This document shows, piece by piece, positions 35,847 through 45,330 of a stretch of DNA of 64,000 bases (its first letter is position 1; every line of letters starts with the position of its first letter). The notes beneath the pieces are model-generated. The model was given only the letters and a program-made list of their open reading frames with translations, had not been told where the DNA came from and did not search any database. The position numbers were made by a program, and so were the translations under genes. The DNA comes from Aquimarina sp. U1-2 (GTDB lineage: Bacteria; Bacteroidota; Bacteroidia; Flavobacteriales; Flavobacteriaceae), in the NCBI RefSeq assembly GCF_017897595.1, contig NZ_JAGKIK010000002.1, forward strand, positions 418,112 to 482,111, read 5' to 3'.

Positions 35847-35981
35847 ACAACCTCATCGAAAGCTCGGTACTATGCTAAAATTAAGAAAACATTTCCATTA
35901 CCAGATCTCGTTCAAAGCGTTGTTTTGTAATGTGTTTGAAAGTCTAATGACGAAGTTCTAATAAATACGGATTACATATAC

Positions 35982-37199
35982 TCACTTTTTTAGTTGTTCT
36001 TCAAACCATTGACTCGTTGTTTGATCCGTAAGCTTTGTAACCAACTTTAGGAGATTTTTTGTGGTCTTGATCTGTTTTTCATGGGTTTCTCTTAAGAGCA
36101 TATCCATTTTTTCTTTACCCATCTTATGTTCTAATTCTTGTAAAATAAGAGCGGCTTTATATGTTAGTACAGCATTGCTTTTAGAATTATTTTTATCGAT
36201 TCCCCAAACTGAAGGAGCTTCGAGCTTTTGAATCCAGCTATCTATTTTTTTAATCCATTCATCACAAATATCCTGACCATATTCTGCGCTATAGATTCTC
36301 ATAGAACTATATTCGGCAAACCCTTCATTTAACCAATCTTCCCAGGTAGCCAGGTCTGCCTTATCCCACCACAGATGAGCAATCTCGTGCGCTAGTGTTT
36401 TAAAATCTATTTTGGTAAACTTTTCGTCAAAAGCAAGAGATATGTAATTAGGTCGTGCGTAGGCTAGAGAGCGTTTGGAATTGTTAACAATTATATGTAG
36501 TTCTTTTGAGTTGGTTGGCCCATACGTTTTTTCAAAATGAGCATAAAATTGTTGTGATTTGTTCTGGATGCTTTCAATTATACTATCTGCCACTTGATGA
36601 GAGTAAATATGAATTTTTTTATTCTTTGTGGATATTTTCTTGGCTTTTGATGAAACTAAAAACGGAATGTCAAAGGTTTCTCTCGTACTTTTAAGTACGT
36701 TATTTGACAAAAGATGAGCTCCTATGATTGTATCTTTCGAGTTGATTTTCACTTCGTAGTGAAATAGTCCGTAATTGATATTCCAAGGAAACCAGTCTGT
36801 ATAGATATTAAATTCTGCCCAATCCGGTTTGTATTGAAATCGTTTATTTTTTATTTCGTCAAAACTAGTTGAATAGGATATATTCAAGCTTTTCTGGTAA
36901 ATATTATCAACGGCAATTAATAGTTGTTTTTTCCTACTATCATAAACTAACTCTTCAGCAGTAATTTCATAAGGTATTGATACGCCTTGAGACTTGATCG
37001 CATTAATTTGAGCCCCTCCTTGAATGTAGAGCTTAATGACATCACTATTCAAAAACGAATCAAAAGTGATATTGAGGTCAGCAATGTATACACGTTCTTT
37101 CATATTCACGGTTACACTTCCTGTGTATTTATCCAGTTTTTGAGCGCGTATATGCTGTAAAGACAAAATCAGTATTAAAAATACAATGTTAGTTTTCAT
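35982..37199 (-). CDS. Exported M1-like metallopeptidase
   Basis: 405-residue protein with a signal peptide (MKTNIVFLILILSLQHIRAQ). The gluzincin motif is AHEIAHLWWDKADLATWEDWLNEGFAEYSS: the two zinc His in HEIAH, the catalytic Glu between them and the third ligand Glu in NEGFAEY. This pattern is that of peptidase family M1. The N-terminal beta-rich half (about 25-190) resembles the M1 N-terminal domain, although the exopeptidase motif GxMEN is not seen. It acts in the periplasm or outside. Single gene; no operon partner. Confidence 0.82.
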   Translation of the reverse strand: MKTNIVFLILILSLQHIRAQKLDKYTGSVTVNMKERVYIADLNITFDSFLNSDVIKLYIQGGAQINAIKSQGVSIPYEITAEELVYDSRKKQLLIAVDNIYQKSLNISYSTSFDEIKNKRFQYKPDWAEFNIYTDWFPWNINYGLFHYEVKINSKDTIIGAHLLSNNVLKSTRETFDIPFLVSSKAKKISTKNKKIHIYSHQVADSIIESIQNKSQQFYAHFEKTYGPTNSKELHIIVNNSKRSLAYARPNYISLAFDEKFTKIDFKTLAHEIAHLWWDKADLATWEDWLNEGFAEYSSMRIYSAEYGQDICDEWIKKIDSWIQKLEAPSVWGIDKNNSKSNAVLTYKAALILQELEHKMGKEKMDMLLRETHEKQIKTTKNLLKLVTKLTDQTTSQWFEEQLKK

Positions 37200-37539
37200 A
37201 GAATAGTATGTTTCAAAGTTTAGTTATACTCATTTTGGTATGATATCTACATTCAAAATAAATAGTTTATTCGTTTATATAGATGAGAAAAACTTTTTTT
37301 TGTTACAATTTTGAGTATTATAATTCACACAACTGCTGCCTACTTTTTCCTTTTCAATTATGTCAGTAGGTCTTCCGTAGAATTCAATTTTCCTAATAAT
37401 ATACCAGTGGCTTACTTGCAGTGCCTAAAGTGATATGGTCATCTGTTTTTATCTGTTTAAAATTTTATAATTCAATGAAAATAAACAGTTACAAAATTAT
37501 AAACAGTTGTAACCGCTTCGTTTTCGCATAAGCTTATTT

Positions 37540-37734
37540 TACCCACTTTATACATTAGAAAATTTACTACGGTCCAGAACTGCTTCAAAACCAAGCACTA
37601 CGTTATGTTTTTAGATTTCGCCGTAGCCTTTCGATTCCGCTCAGGGTAAACTGCTATGCTAAAACTTAGAAAACACTTGGTTTTATCGCATTTTTAAACC
37701 TCATAACGACATTCTAATACATAAACCGGGTTTA
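37540..37734. repeat. Family A repeat, copy 4
   Basis: 195 bp with ends TTTACCCACTTTATACATTA and (reverse complement) AAACCCGGTTTATGTATTAG. It carries the AAAACCAAG/CTTGGTTTT subterminal pair as in copy 2, but lacks the GCCTGCC hairpin. A 19-bp family C fragment follows (37733-37751). It occupies part of the 37200-38056 gap, whose first 340 bp have nothing recognisable. Confidence 0.82.
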
Positions 37735-37758
37735 ATCATATCGGTAGGGTAAGCTGAA

Positions 37759-37777
37759 GAAAGTTTAAACCAGTTCA
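37759..37777. repeat. Family M end fragment
   Basis: GAAAGTTTAAACCAGTTCA matches the right terminal inverted repeat of the MITE at 26349-26543. The rest of the element is missing, and it lies 25 bp beyond a family A copy. Confidence 0.6.
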
Positions 37778-38056
37778 TTAATAAAGTTCAGGTTTTGGGA
37801 ATTATGTATAATTCAACAGGAAAAACATATATGCCGTTGGCTGTGTATCGGTTGCATCTTTGTGGTGTACTTAAAATTAAAATAAGAATGAAGCTAAACA
37901 GCACCTCACTTTTCAACCTGATTGAAATTTTTGGAAACTCAAAAAGAAATGCAAACAGAACACCTCGGAACTGTGATACACATCCTCACCATGATTACTA
38001 TTGCGATTCCGACAAATTATATGAAGCAATTTAATAACATTTTAAAAACAAAGATT

Positions 38057-38602
38057 ATGAGCACATTTAATGTACCAACAAGAGATGAAGTAAGTGAAAC
38101 TAACAAAGCACTATTCGATAATTTGGAAAAGACCGTAGGGTTTGTTCCCAATCTTTTCGCCACCTATGCGTATTCGAATAATGCCTTGAAAAACTATCTC
38201 GAATTTTCGAATGCAAAAACGTCGCTTAAGGCAAAAGAAAAAGAGGTGATAAACTTAGCGGTAAGCCAGGTTAATAATTGTGAATACTGTCTTGCAGCGC
38301 ATACGGCTATTGCTAAACTAAACGGTTTCACCGAAGACCAAATATTAGAGTTGCGTGCTGGCGAAGCTTCTTTTGATAGTAAACTAGATGCTTTGGCAAA
38401 ACTGGCCAGAAATATTACTGAAAACAGAGGAAATACAGATTCCGAAGTTTTGGAAACTTTTTTCAATGCCGGGTGGACCAAAGAGCATTTAATAGATACT
38501 ATTTCGTTGGTGGGTGATAAGACCATTTCGAACTATATCAATAATACCACAAAGATACCAGTAGATTTCCCCGAGGTCACACCCCTAGAAGTTGTACAGT
38601 AA
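38057..38602 (+). CDS. Carboxymuconolactone decarboxylase-like (AhpD-type) protein
   Basis: 181-residue cytoplasmic protein, MSTFNVPTRDEVSE. The AhpD fold carries the redox CxxC and its His partner in NNCEYCLAAHTAIAK, so a peroxidase or thiol-reductant role is likely. The FVPNLFATYA opening is typical of the flavobacterial 'carboxymuconolactone decarboxylase family'. ATG starts further upstream (37922) would add a poorly structured extension crossing a repeat, so 38057 is used. A strong terminator follows 33 bp after the stop. Confidence 0.85.
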   Translation: MSTFNVPTRDEVSETNKALFDNLEKTVGFVPNLFATYAYSNNALKNYLEFSNAKTSLKAKEKEVINLAVSQVNNCEYCLAAHTAIAKLNGFTEDQILELRAGEASFDSKLDALAKLARNITENRGNTDSEVLETFFNAGWTKEHLIDTISLVGDKTISNYINNTTKIPVDFPEVTPLEVVQ

Positions 38603-38635
38603 TACCCCCCTTGTTTACACAAGTACAACGAAAGT

Positions 38636-38669
38636 GAGCAGTCTATGAGAAGTGGACTGCTCTTTTTTT
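38636..38669 (+). terminator. Rho-independent terminator after the AhpD-like gene
   Basis: Stem GAGCAGTC (38636-38643) with GACTGCTC (38655-38662), perfect over 8 bp, followed by a run of seven T residues. Confidence 0.85.
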
Positions 38670-38815
38670 ATTTTGGTATAAGTACTGTATAGGTAGCCAA
38701 AAGTACTCAACAACGGCTATCTAAGCGTGTGACCGTAGACATTTTTTAGAAAATTTTGAAAGGGTAGCTTTTGTATGTACATAGATAACTTACCATAAGT
38801 ATTATTGTAAAGCAG

Positions 38816-39658
38816 TTAAAGATTGCTCTTGAATTCTTTTTGAAAACTGCCAGGTGGGCTGCCCGCTTGATTCTTAAAAAACTTTGAAAAATGCGCAGGT
38901 TCTGAAAAGCCTAATTCAAAGCCAATTTCCTCTGCATTTTTATCAGAATATAACAACAGTCTTTTGGCCTCAAGAATAATACGTTCGTTAATTATCTTTA
39001 ATGGTGATTTATTTCCAGATTTCTTAAATGCATTTGATAAGGTTTTAGGAGACTTAAAGAGCATATCTGCATAATCTGCCACTTGATGTTTTTGTTTGAA
39101 ATGTTGTTCTACTAAAACATGATATTGCCGTACCAAATCATACTGTGGTTTTGGTAAATCTGCCTGATTATTATCTTCCTTTATAAGTCTGGTTGACTTG
39201 ATAAGCAATCGCTTAAGGATTGAACGTAGCATTTCCCCTTGAATGTGATCTTTGGTCTCGAACTCTTCTTTTAAAATTACCAACATTGCCTCAAAGCTCT
39301 TTATATCTCTTTCAGATAAAGTTAGTACAGGTGGTAATGAGGAGCCATAGAATAGAAAACCGTTGCAAGAAACTTCTTTATCATGGTCTCTAATACAATA
39401 GAATTCTCTATTAAACACCAATGCTGTAAATCCGGCATCCTTTTCTAGCTCAACTATGTTAAGTGGTGTGCAGAAAACCACCTGATTTTTTTTAACCTGT
39501 AGTTTATAACTATCAACTGTAATTTGGGCAGCACTATCGCGTGCCCATAAAATTTTATAGAAACCTTTTTGATCCAATAAATTCATTGCAGGGCCACAAC
39601 TAAAATTGGTTACTATAAAATGGCTTTCGTCCTTTATGCTAGTATAATCAAGTTTCAT
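38816..39658 (-). CDS. AraC-family transcriptional regulator
   Basis: 280 residues. The C-terminal AraC DNA-binding domain (about 180-278) has two helix-turn-helix units, VADYADMLFKSPKTLSNAFKKSG and AEEIGFELGFSEPAHFSKFFKNQAG, ending SPPGSFQKEF. The N-terminal cupin-like half (about 1-160) should bind the effector; TPLNIVELEKDAGF is typical of Bacteroidota AraC. DoxX is divergent 268 bp away. The AhpD-like gene converges from the other side, so the three may form a small stress module. Confidence 0.85.
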   Translation of the reverse strand: MKLDYTSIKDESHFIVTNFSCGPAMNLLDQKGFYKILWARDSAAQITVDSYKLQVKKNQVVFCTPLNIVELEKDAGFTALVFNREFYCIRDHDKEVSCNGFLFYGSSLPPVLTLSERDIKSFEAMLVILKEEFETKDHIQGEMLRSILKRLLIKSTRLIKEDNNQADLPKPQYDLVRQYHVLVEQHFKQKHQVADYADMLFKSPKTLSNAFKKSGNKSPLKIINERIILEAKRLLLYSDKNAEEIGFELGFSEPAHFSKFFKNQAGSPPGSFQKEFKSNL

Positions 39659-39682
39659 AGGTTTATTTTTATTGCTTTTGAT

Positions 39683-39775
39683 GGTCAGACCTGCTTGCCT
39701 AGCGGCTGTTAGGCGGGTCGAATTGCCATTTCATCATATCGGTGGGAGTATCTCACATTATTATGACTTACTTCA
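39683..39775. repeat. Family C repeat, copy 2
   Basis: 93 bp matching 45165-45255. The hairpin is GCCTA-gcggctgt-TAGGC. It lies in the divergent AraC/DoxX gap. Confidence 0.75.
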
Positions 39776-39925
39776 TATAAAGGATATGATATCCAATTAG
39801 CTGTACTTTTTGCTGGTCAAGATACTATAAAAAGGGAAAAATATACAATTAGCCGTGAACTATTTATATCGCATAAAGCCGATTTCGAGCCTACATTTGT
39901 ATCAGTAATAATCAATAAACAAAAT

Positions 39926-40306
39926 ATGATGAATACAGGTAATACAATTATTAGAATAGGATTTGGGCTACTCTTTATTTGGGGAGGGTTAGAAAAGTTT
40001 TTTGAAGGATTTCTTGGAGGCGTAGGCCTACAGAATATGGCCGATTTTTTAGCCAACAGTGGATTAGATTTTTTAGGTAGCAGCGGTACATTTATACTCG
40101 CCATCCTATTGGCGGCATTTGAACTTATTGCAGGTGTGTTTGTACTGATAAACCGTTTTAAGTTTCTATCGTATGTTTTTTTAGCTTTTACGATGTTAAT
40201 GGCACTTGTTTTGGTACATATACCCTCAGGAAACTGGTTGAATATAATGATACATATCGCTCTATTGACTACTTTAAGTGGTCTCGCAGTAAACGAGCGA
40301 TCTTAA
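39926..40306 (+). CDS. DoxX-family membrane protein
   Basis: 126-residue protein with four hydrophobic helices. NTIIRIGFGLLFIWGGLEKFFEGFLGG and the ILAILLAAFELIAGVFVLINRFK helix are typical of DoxX/SURF4-like proteins, which are often paired with redox or thiosulfate-quinone activities. ATG at 39929 is an equal start. Single gene, divergent from AraC. Confidence 0.82.
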   Translation: MMNTGNTIIRIGFGLLFIWGGLEKFFEGFLGGVGLQNMADFLANSGLDFLGSSGTFILAILLAAFELIAGVFVLINRFKFLSYVFLAFTMLMALVLVHIPSGNWLNIMIHIALLTTLSGLAVNERS

Positions 40307-40461
40307 CATGATTGCAAAATCCTCTATACCTTGGTTGATTGCTTATAGGTTTCTAGTCCTAATGCCAATACTTTTGTGGGAATAGTCTAGTAATTTGTAG
40401 ATACGATAGTCAAATACTTTATTTTGCTAAAATTGTAAACTTTCAACCGGGAAGGCTTAGG

Positions 40462-41217
40462 TTACATATCTAACCATTTCTTAAATGAAGTACAACGTTC
40501 TCTGGATACTATAACTTTTTCAAGCACATCAGGCTCAAGTCTTAACAGTAGACGACTATTGAAGTAATTATGTATTTCTTCAACAGATGTAAGGGATATC
40601 AGGAATTTTCGATTTACTCTGAAAAAATCAATCGGGTTAAGTAATTCTTCTAGTTGATCTATAGTATATTCAATAGGAAACGTTTTACCGTTAAAAGAGC
40701 GAAGACAAATACTACCATCACTGGCATAAAAATAAGCAACATCGGCTACATTAAATGTACTAAAATGATTTCCTACCTTGACCATAAAGCGATGTTTGTA
40801 TTCTTTTTTGAAAATATTTTTAAACTGGGCTATATTCGCAGTAGAATGATCTTGTTGTATTACAGGCCGTTCCATAAATTTTTCTAGAGCGGTCTTTAGT
40901 TCTTTTTTATCAATAGGTTTTAAAAGATAATCCACACCGTTATATTTAAATCCCCTTACCGCATATTCATTGTAGGCAGTTGTAAAAATCACAGGCGGTT
41001 GTTTTTCTAAGGCTTCCAGAATATCAAATCCATACCCATCATTAAGTTGAATATCTAAAAAAACCAAATCTGGAGCCTCATTTTGCAGAAACCAAGACTT
41101 TCCGCTTTCGACAGAATCTAAAGTATCTACAATTTCAATGTCAAATCCTAACTCATTGATTTGATTGGTAAGGCGTCTTGAGGCTATTTGTTCATCTTCT
41201 ATGATTAATGCTTTCAT
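40462..41217 (-). CDS. LytTR-family response regulator
   Basis: 251 residues. The receiver domain (1-120) has the acidic EDE start (MKALIIEDEQIAS), the phospho-Asp in LVFLDIQLNDGYG and Lys in YLLKPIDK. The LytTR DNA-binding domain (about 145-248) has FYASDGSICLRSFNGKTFPIEYTIDQLEELL and FFRVNRKFLISL. The start codon overlaps the kinase stop by one base (TGATG), so the pair is translationally coupled. The receptor gene 42545, transcribed divergently, is the likely target. Confidence 0.93.
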   Translation of the reverse strand: MKALIIEDEQIASRRLTNQINELGFDIEIVDTLDSVESGKSWFLQNEAPDLVFLDIQLNDGYGFDILEALEKQPPVIFTTAYNEYAVRGFKYNGVDYLLKPIDKKELKTALEKFMERPVIQQDHSTANIAQFKNIFKKEYKHRFMVKVGNHFSTFNVADVAYFYASDGSICLRSFNGKTFPIEYTIDQLEELLNPIDFFRVNRKFLISLTSVEEIHNYFNSRLLLRLEPDVLEKVIVSRERCTSFKKWLDM

Positions 41218-42299
41218 CAGGAAACTATAGTTAGTGGTGGTCTCATTTCAATATCCTTACTTAATAGCGGTAATTCAACTCGAAAAATACTATCTGTTTT
41301 TTCAATCCTCACCTTTGTATTCGAATAGAAACCAAAACGTTTTTTAATATTTTTAAGACCCAATTGAGTCGAGTTTTTTACGTTTTCCCGTTTTCGAAAT
41401 GTGTTCTCTACGATCAACATTTCTTCGGTATTGGTAATAGAGATAAGCATCGGTTTTTCTTTTGAATAATAATTATGCTTCAAGGCGTTTTCTAAAAGCA
41501 TCTGTATCGATAGTGTAGGTATAACGTAATCTTTAGTATTTAGATTTATGTGTGTACTAATTTTTAATGACATGTTGTGACGTATGTTCATCATAAAAAT
41601 AAAAGAGTCTAAAAAATCCAGTTCCTTGTTTAAAGGTATTAAATCTTTATCACGGTTATCTAAAATATATCGATAGCACAAGGCTAGCCTGTTTGTAAAA
41701 TCAGAAGCCAAATCTCTATCTTCGTACATTAATGCGGTAAGGGTATTAAGGCTATTAAAAAGAAAGTGTGGACTTATCTGGCTCTTTAGGCTTTTGTATT
41801 TAGAAGTTACCAATTCTTTTTCCAAAGACTGCATTCTATTTTGAACTTGTTTTTTTACCTGGTTGCTAAAGTAAAAAAGGTTAAAAACGGATACCGTAAT
41901 AGTTAAGGTGGTTGCGCGTAGCATATCAGTTATGAATTGCTGTATTGGTCCGCCTTCACCACAATTAATGCCAAGATTATCTCTAAAGTAGAAAATAGCG
42001 ATATAATAGACTATCGCAAAAATAGGTATCATTATGAATAAGGTCGCAGCCAGAATCAATAAGCCGTCTCGCCAATCAAGGCTGTTCAATCGGTTCTTTT
42101 TAACGTGCTTCTTGATCAACCTATCACTAATTTCCCAAGCGGTAATAAAAAAGAATACTGCGCTGAAATAATAAAATAATGTAGCATTATCCAGTAAGCT
42201 GTTATCCTCAACCATCGAGTAATGAATACAGGCAAAAACGCCAGTTACCACCATTAATCGAATGGCTAATTTTTTAAGAATCTTTTGTAATAGCTTCAT
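41217..42299 (-). CDS. LytS/YehU-type sensor histidine kinase
   Basis: About 360 residues. Four predicted membrane helices lie in the first 165 residues. The His_kinase domain follows, with the phosphoacceptor motif LKSQISPHFLFNSLNTLTALM and an ATPase lobe (NALKHNYYSKEK; LGLKNIKKRFGFYS). It lacks a periplasmic sensor domain, so it may sense the membrane or a partner protein. The ATG at 42299 is used because the one codon set further upstream starts with TTG (42323). It pairs with the downstream LytTR regulator. Confidence 0.9.
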   Translation of the reverse strand: MKLLQKILKKLAIRLMVVTGVFACIHYSMVEDNSLLDNATLFYYFSAVFFFITAWEISDRLIKKHVKKNRLNSLDWRDGLLILAATLFIMIPIFAIVYYIAIFYFRDNLGINCGEGGPIQQFITDMLRATTLTITVSVFNLFYFSNQVKKQVQNRMQSLEKELVTSKYKSLKSQISPHFLFNSLNTLTALMYEDRDLASDFTNRLALCYRYILDNRDKDLIPLNKELDFLDSFIFMMNIRHNMSLKISTHINLNTKDYVIPTLSIQMLLENALKHNYYSKEKPMLISITNTEEMLIVENTFRKRENVKNSTQLGLKNIKKRFGFYSNTKVRIEKTDSIFRVELPLLSKDIEMRPPLTIVS

Positions 42300-42544
42300 A
42301 ATACAAGGATATAGTACTTTCAAAAGTAAAAAACCACTGCGATATCACCTAATTAGTATATTTGAACTGTTGATTTTTACTTTAAATCGTTTTTAATCCG
42401 TGCTCAACTGTAGGCTAATAAATAATTCTTGCATTTAGCAGTTCTATGAAGTTTTATCTTCGTTTAACCCATAATTTCTCAATTTAATTTTTCTGGATTT
42501 CTTGTAAAGAATTTGAAGCGCAGTTTTGAATAAAACTTTTAGAA

Positions 42545-44926
42545 ATGAAATTAACAATCACTTACGCTATTTTAATAATTACGCTCTCTGTAACAGCACA
42601 AACAGGCACCATAAAAGGTCGCGTTATTGATCAGCAATCAGGCTTGCCCATTCCCGGAGTGACTATAGAGCTTTTAAATCAAGAAGCGGCCAAAGGAGTC
42701 ATTACCAATCAAAATGGTTATTATACTCTTGATGAAGTACCGCTAGGGAGGCAGGCAATTCGTTTTTCTTTTTTAGGATATGAAACGATTACCAACGGAA
42801 ACATCGTAGTAACTACGGGTAAGGACGCTAGGGCAAATGCCCAACTTATTGAAGCATTCGGACAATTAGACGAAGTAGTCTTAACCTCTTCCAGAAGAAA
42901 AGATAGGCCAATCAATAAACTGGCTACTGTTTCTGCAAGGCAGTTTGGTGTCGAAGAAGTTCAGCGATTTTCTGGAGGTCGAGGTGATGTGGGTAGACTA
43001 GCTGCAAACTTTGCCGGGGTATCTGCTCCAGATGATAGCCGAAATGACATTGTAGTTCGGGGGAATTCTCCTACAGGACTATTGTGGAGATTAGAAGGTA
43101 TTCCTATTCCCAGCCCTAATCACTTTGCAACTGCCGGGACTACAGGTGGCCCTGTATCAGCATTAAACCCCAATATGCTAGAAAACTCTGATTTTTTTAC
43201 TTCGGCATTTCCAGCAGAATATGGAAACGCTATTGGTGGAGTTTTTGATTTAGGATTTAGAAAAGGAAATAAAGACGATTATGAGTATACCGTTCAAGCC
43301 GGTGCGTTTACCGGACTAGAAGCTATTGCCGAAGGACCAGTGGGAAAGAAAAATGGTTCTTTCTTGATCGCTGGTCGTTATTCACTAATCGGATTAATTG
43401 GTGCAGGAGCAGGAACTGCAGCCACACCAAATTATAGTGATGTATCTTTTAATTTGGATTTTGGAGACCGAAAATTAGGTAACTTTTCAATATTTGGAAT
43501 TATAGGCAACTCAGATATAGAATTTTTGGGTGAAGATATTGATGAAGATGATTTATTTGCAGCAGAGGACGAGAATGCTTTTGTCAATTCGGGATTTGCT
43601 GTGTTCGGGCTAAGACACCAAATAGGCATAGGAAAATCATCGTATGTAAGAACTATACTATCATACGCTAATAGCTCAGATGAATTTGAAGCAGATAGAT
43701 TCATTAATTTTGATACGCCAGAAGAGCGAACTATACGTTATACAGAGGTAGACAATGCTGAAAACAGAATTGCCTTATCTACAATGTTCAATAGCAAACT
43801 TAGCAATAAGGCTACCTTGCGTACAGGAGTGGTTTTTGAAAGATTCAACTCAGAACAACTGAGCCGAGATCGCGAAGAACAACCTGATCTTAATGGTGAC
43901 GGGGACCCCGACCTGACTACTTTTATTAATATTGATGAAAGTCTTTCTATTATTCAACCTTATGTGCAAGGACAATTTAGATTATCTGAAAAATTGACAC
44001 TTAATGCTGGTCTACATTCTCAATACAGTGATTTAAACGAGCAGTTTGTCTTAGAACCCCGAGCCGGACTTTCCTATAAATTCAACAACACGCATAAGAT
44101 TAGTATAGGCTATGGCTTACATCATCAGCTTGTTCCGCTTCCTATACTTTTTCTCAACGAAACAGTTAACGGTACGGTACAACAAACTAATGCCGACCTT
44201 GACTTTACCAGAAGTAGTCATTATGTTCTGGGTTATGATGTTGATATGGGTAAAGGATGGCGTGCAAAATTAGAGGCCTATTATCAAGATATCGATAATG
44301 CCGGGGTAGAACCATTTCCAAGTAGTTACTCAACACTTACCGAAGGTGCAGATTTTGGGTTTTCGAACGACAGGGTATCACTAGTGAATGAAGGTACGGG
44401 CTTTAATCAAGGTGTCGAATTTACATTAGAAAAATTCTTCAGTGATGGGTACTACGGCTTATTAACCACATCTATTTTTGAAAGTAAATACGAAGGTAGC
44501 GATAGCGTAGAACGCAACTCTCCTTTTAATAATGGATATGTAGCTAATTTATTGGCGGGGAAAGAATTTAAAATCGGTAAGGTCAAAAAGAATACTTTTT
44601 TTGTAGATACACGACTCACCATAGCTGGTGGCCGCTACGAAACCCCGGTAGATTTGCAGGCCTCTCAAGATGCTGGTTTTGAAGTGTTACAAGAAGACTT
44701 GGCATTTAGCGAGCAGATAGATGATTATATGAGATGGGATGTGAAATTTGGGTTTCAGTTTAACTCAGCCAAGAAAAAGACTACCCACCGCTTTTATGTA
44801 GATTTACAGAATGTAACCAACAATGACAATGTATTTCAAAGGCGTTACAATAGACTTACCAATGAGATTAATCAAGTAGACCAGATTGGTTTCTTTCCTG
44901 ATGTAGGTTATCGTTTCACATTTTAA
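42545..44926 (+). CDS. TonB-dependent receptor with CarboxypepD_reg domain
   Basis: Outer-membrane receptor of 793 residues. A signal peptide (to about residue 19, TAQ) precedes a carboxypeptidase-like regulatory domain (about 22-105, IKGRVIDQQSGLPIPGVTIEL). The plug (about 110-235) has NDIVVRGNSPTGLLWRLEGIPIPSPNHF, and the barrel ends YNRLTNEINQVDQIGFFPDVGYRFTF, with terminal Phe as in BAM substrates. No SusD partner follows, so a metal or siderophore-like ligand is more likely than a glycan. The LytS/LytTR pair is divergent 222 bp upstream. Confidence 0.93.
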   Translation: MKLTITYAILIITLSVTAQTGTIKGRVIDQQSGLPIPGVTIELLNQEAAKGVITNQNGYYTLDEVPLGRQAIRFSFLGYETITNGNIVVTTGKDARANAQLIEAFGQLDEVVLTSSRRKDRPINKLATVSARQFGVEEVQRFSGGRGDVGRLAANFAGVSAPDDSRNDIVVRGNSPTGLLWRLEGIPIPSPNHFATAGTTGGPVSALNPNMLENSDFFTSAFPAEYGNAIGGVFDLGFRKGNKDDYEYTVQAGAFTGLEAIAEGPVGKKNGSFLIAGRYSLIGLIGAGAGTAATPNYSDVSFNLDFGDRKLGNFSIFGIIGNSDIEFLGEDIDEDDLFAAEDENAFVNSGFAVFGLRHQIGIGKSSYVRTILSYANSSDEFEADRFINFDTPEERTIRYTEVDNAENRIALSTMFNSKLSNKATLRTGVVFERFNSEQLSRDREEQPDLNGDGDPDLTTFINIDESLSIIQPYVQGQFRLSEKLTLNAGLHSQYSDLNEQFVLEPRAGLSYKFNNTHKISIGYGLHHQLVPLPILFLNETVNGTVQQTNADLDFTRSSHYVLGYDVDMGKGWRAKLEAYYQDIDNAGVEPFPSSYSTLTEGADFGFSNDRVSLVNEGTGFNQGVEFTLEKFFSDGYYGLLTTSIFESKYEGSDSVERNSPFNNGYVANLLAGKEFKIGKVKKNTFFVDTRLTIAGGRYETPVDLQASQDAGFEVLQEDLAFSEQIDDYMRWDVKFGFQFNSAKKKTTHRFYVDLQNVTNNDNVFQRRYNRLTNEINQVDQIGFFPDVGYRFTF

Positions 44927-45164
44927 AGCGATTTTCGTCTCTTTATATTTTTGCTTAGAGTTCAGTAGTTAGTTACCTATCGGAAGAAGATGCTATAGTA
45001 CTGCTGTCTGGTAGCAGAGTCGAAACCTATTTAATGAATACGAGAAGTTCTCGACTGCTCTCGACCGGACATGTGGTAAGATTTTAAATTAATGAAAAAC
45101 AATGTTTATTATAATTAAAAACCTTATGTATTTATCTACTGACCTCTATTTCTATTTTTCAGTT

Positions 45165-45255
45165 GTCAGACCTGCCTACTTAGCGGCTGGTAGGCGGATA
45201 GAATCGCCACATAATCATATTTGTGAGTATCATTACAATCGTTATGGCTTATTTC
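45165..45255. repeat. Family C repeat, copy 1
   Basis: 91 bp with hairpin GCCTAC-ttagcggctg-GTAGGC. It is one base pair longer than in copies 2 and 3, with both arms changed in step. It lies in the 44927-45330 gap, which also holds a short GAGAAGTTCTC inverted repeat near 45039-45049 and no gene. Confidence 0.75.
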
Positions 45256-45275
45256 ACAGTATTTTTTAATTTAAA

Positions 45276-45304
45276 AAGAGGTCGCGCTATAAAAACGACC
45301 TCTT
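45276..45304 (-). terminator. Terminator after the secreted SRPBCC gene
   Basis: On the minus strand, stem AAGAGGTCG/CGACCTCTT (9 bp, perfect) is followed by TTTTTAAATT. It lies 27 bp after the stop at 45331. Confidence 0.75.
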
Positions 45305-45330
45305 AAAACACTTTAAACGAGGGTTAGCTA

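Noticed and set aside
35863..35970. A further family A copy after the membrane-protein gene
   Set aside because: Only scattered words match (ACTATGCTAAAA, AGAAAACA, TCTAAT), too few to call; noted only as a possible degenerate half.
37795..38034. Plus-strand reading frames upstream of the AhpD-like gene, including extension of that gene to 37922
   Set aside because: No conserved residues, and they begin just after repeat fragments. The real start at 38057 agrees with the family.
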